From contig JAFQOB010000333.1 of NCBI GenBank assembly GCA_017395725.1, positions 1 through 5,302 on the forward strand: a stretch of DNA of 5,302 nt, written 5' to 3'. Shown in pieces: positions 5,294 through 5,302 of the stretch. Origin of the DNA: Clostridia bacterium. GTDB taxonomy: Bacteria > Bacillota_A > Clostridia > Oscillospirales > CAG-272. A model generated the notes under the pieces. The model made no database searches. It was not told where the DNA came from and saw only the letters and a program-made list of their open reading frames with translations. The position numbers and the translations under genes were made by a program. Position 1 is the stretch's first letter; every line of letters starts with the position of its first letter.

Positions 5294-5302
5294 TGGATGA
5301 GG

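Larger units (their letters stand above)
5171..5302. repeat. Non-coding hairpin-rich repeat, running off the right edge
   Basis: No convincing gene is found after the terminator. Instead, this stretch holds four closely spaced inverted repeats: 5178-5200, 5201-5215, 5243-5261 and 5266-5293. The minus-strand reading begins CCTCATCCACCACCG and continues to a CCCCCTTCTCC-type stem. From memory this resembles dispersed intergenic repeats seen many times in Clostridia genomes. The first palindrome (core CCACCAGC/GCTGGTGG) also resembles the stem-loops at the ends of IS200/IS605-type elements and their non-autonomous relatives. No transposase is visible, and the element may extend beyond the window, so its identity is an inference. 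Confidence 0.6.

Noticed and set aside
5171..5302. CRISPR array in the hairpin-rich right end.
   Set aside because: The inverted repeats differ from one another, and there is no direct repeat with regular spacers.

Overview
The window looks like chromosomal DNA from a low-GC, Gram-positive, endospore-forming lineage (class Clostridia or close to it). Three things point there: conserved sporulation proteins of the YqfC, YqfD and YlbJ families, the gene order yqfC-yqfD-phoH-ybeY-era known from Firmicutes, and strong AGGAGG-type ribosome binding sites with TTGAAA/TATAAT promoter elements. By eye the GC content is around 40%. The genus cannot be fixed from this sequence alone.

Layout. Positions 4-3846 hold a tightly packed minus-strand operon, transcribed right to left: yqfC, yqfD, phoH (ybeZ type), ybeY and era. 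The genes overlap or are separated by 2 to 21 bases. A 64-base gap (3847-3910) separates this operon from a divergent plus-strand gene, ylbJ (3911-4858), which encodes a sporulation membrane protein. A second plus-strand gene (4916-5125) follows. It encodes a 69-residue protein with four cysteines, and it has its own good sigma-A promoter, overlapping the ylbJ stop codon, and a strong intrinsic terminator. The last ~130 bases (5171-5302) are non-coding and consist of stacked inverted repeats. They look like a dispersed repeat of the type common in Clostridia genomes and run off the right edge.

How the genes work together. PhoH/YbeZ, YbeY and Era form a ribosome-maturation and RNA-quality module: an RNA-associated ATPase, a metal-dependent endoribonuclease, and the GTPase that binds the 3' end of 16S rRNA. 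YqfC and YqfD upstream, and YlbJ divergently, are proteins known from Bacillus to be made in the mother cell under sigma-E. The gap between them carries sequences resembling sigma-E promoters in both directions, so it may act as a sporulation switch point. Compared with the Bacillus subtilis order (yqfC-yqfD-phoH-pgpH-ybeY-dgkA-cdd-era), three genes are missing here.

No clearly new system is visible. The items most worth following are the four-cysteine small protein, the divergent sporulation promoters, the compacted operon and the hairpin repeat at the right edge.
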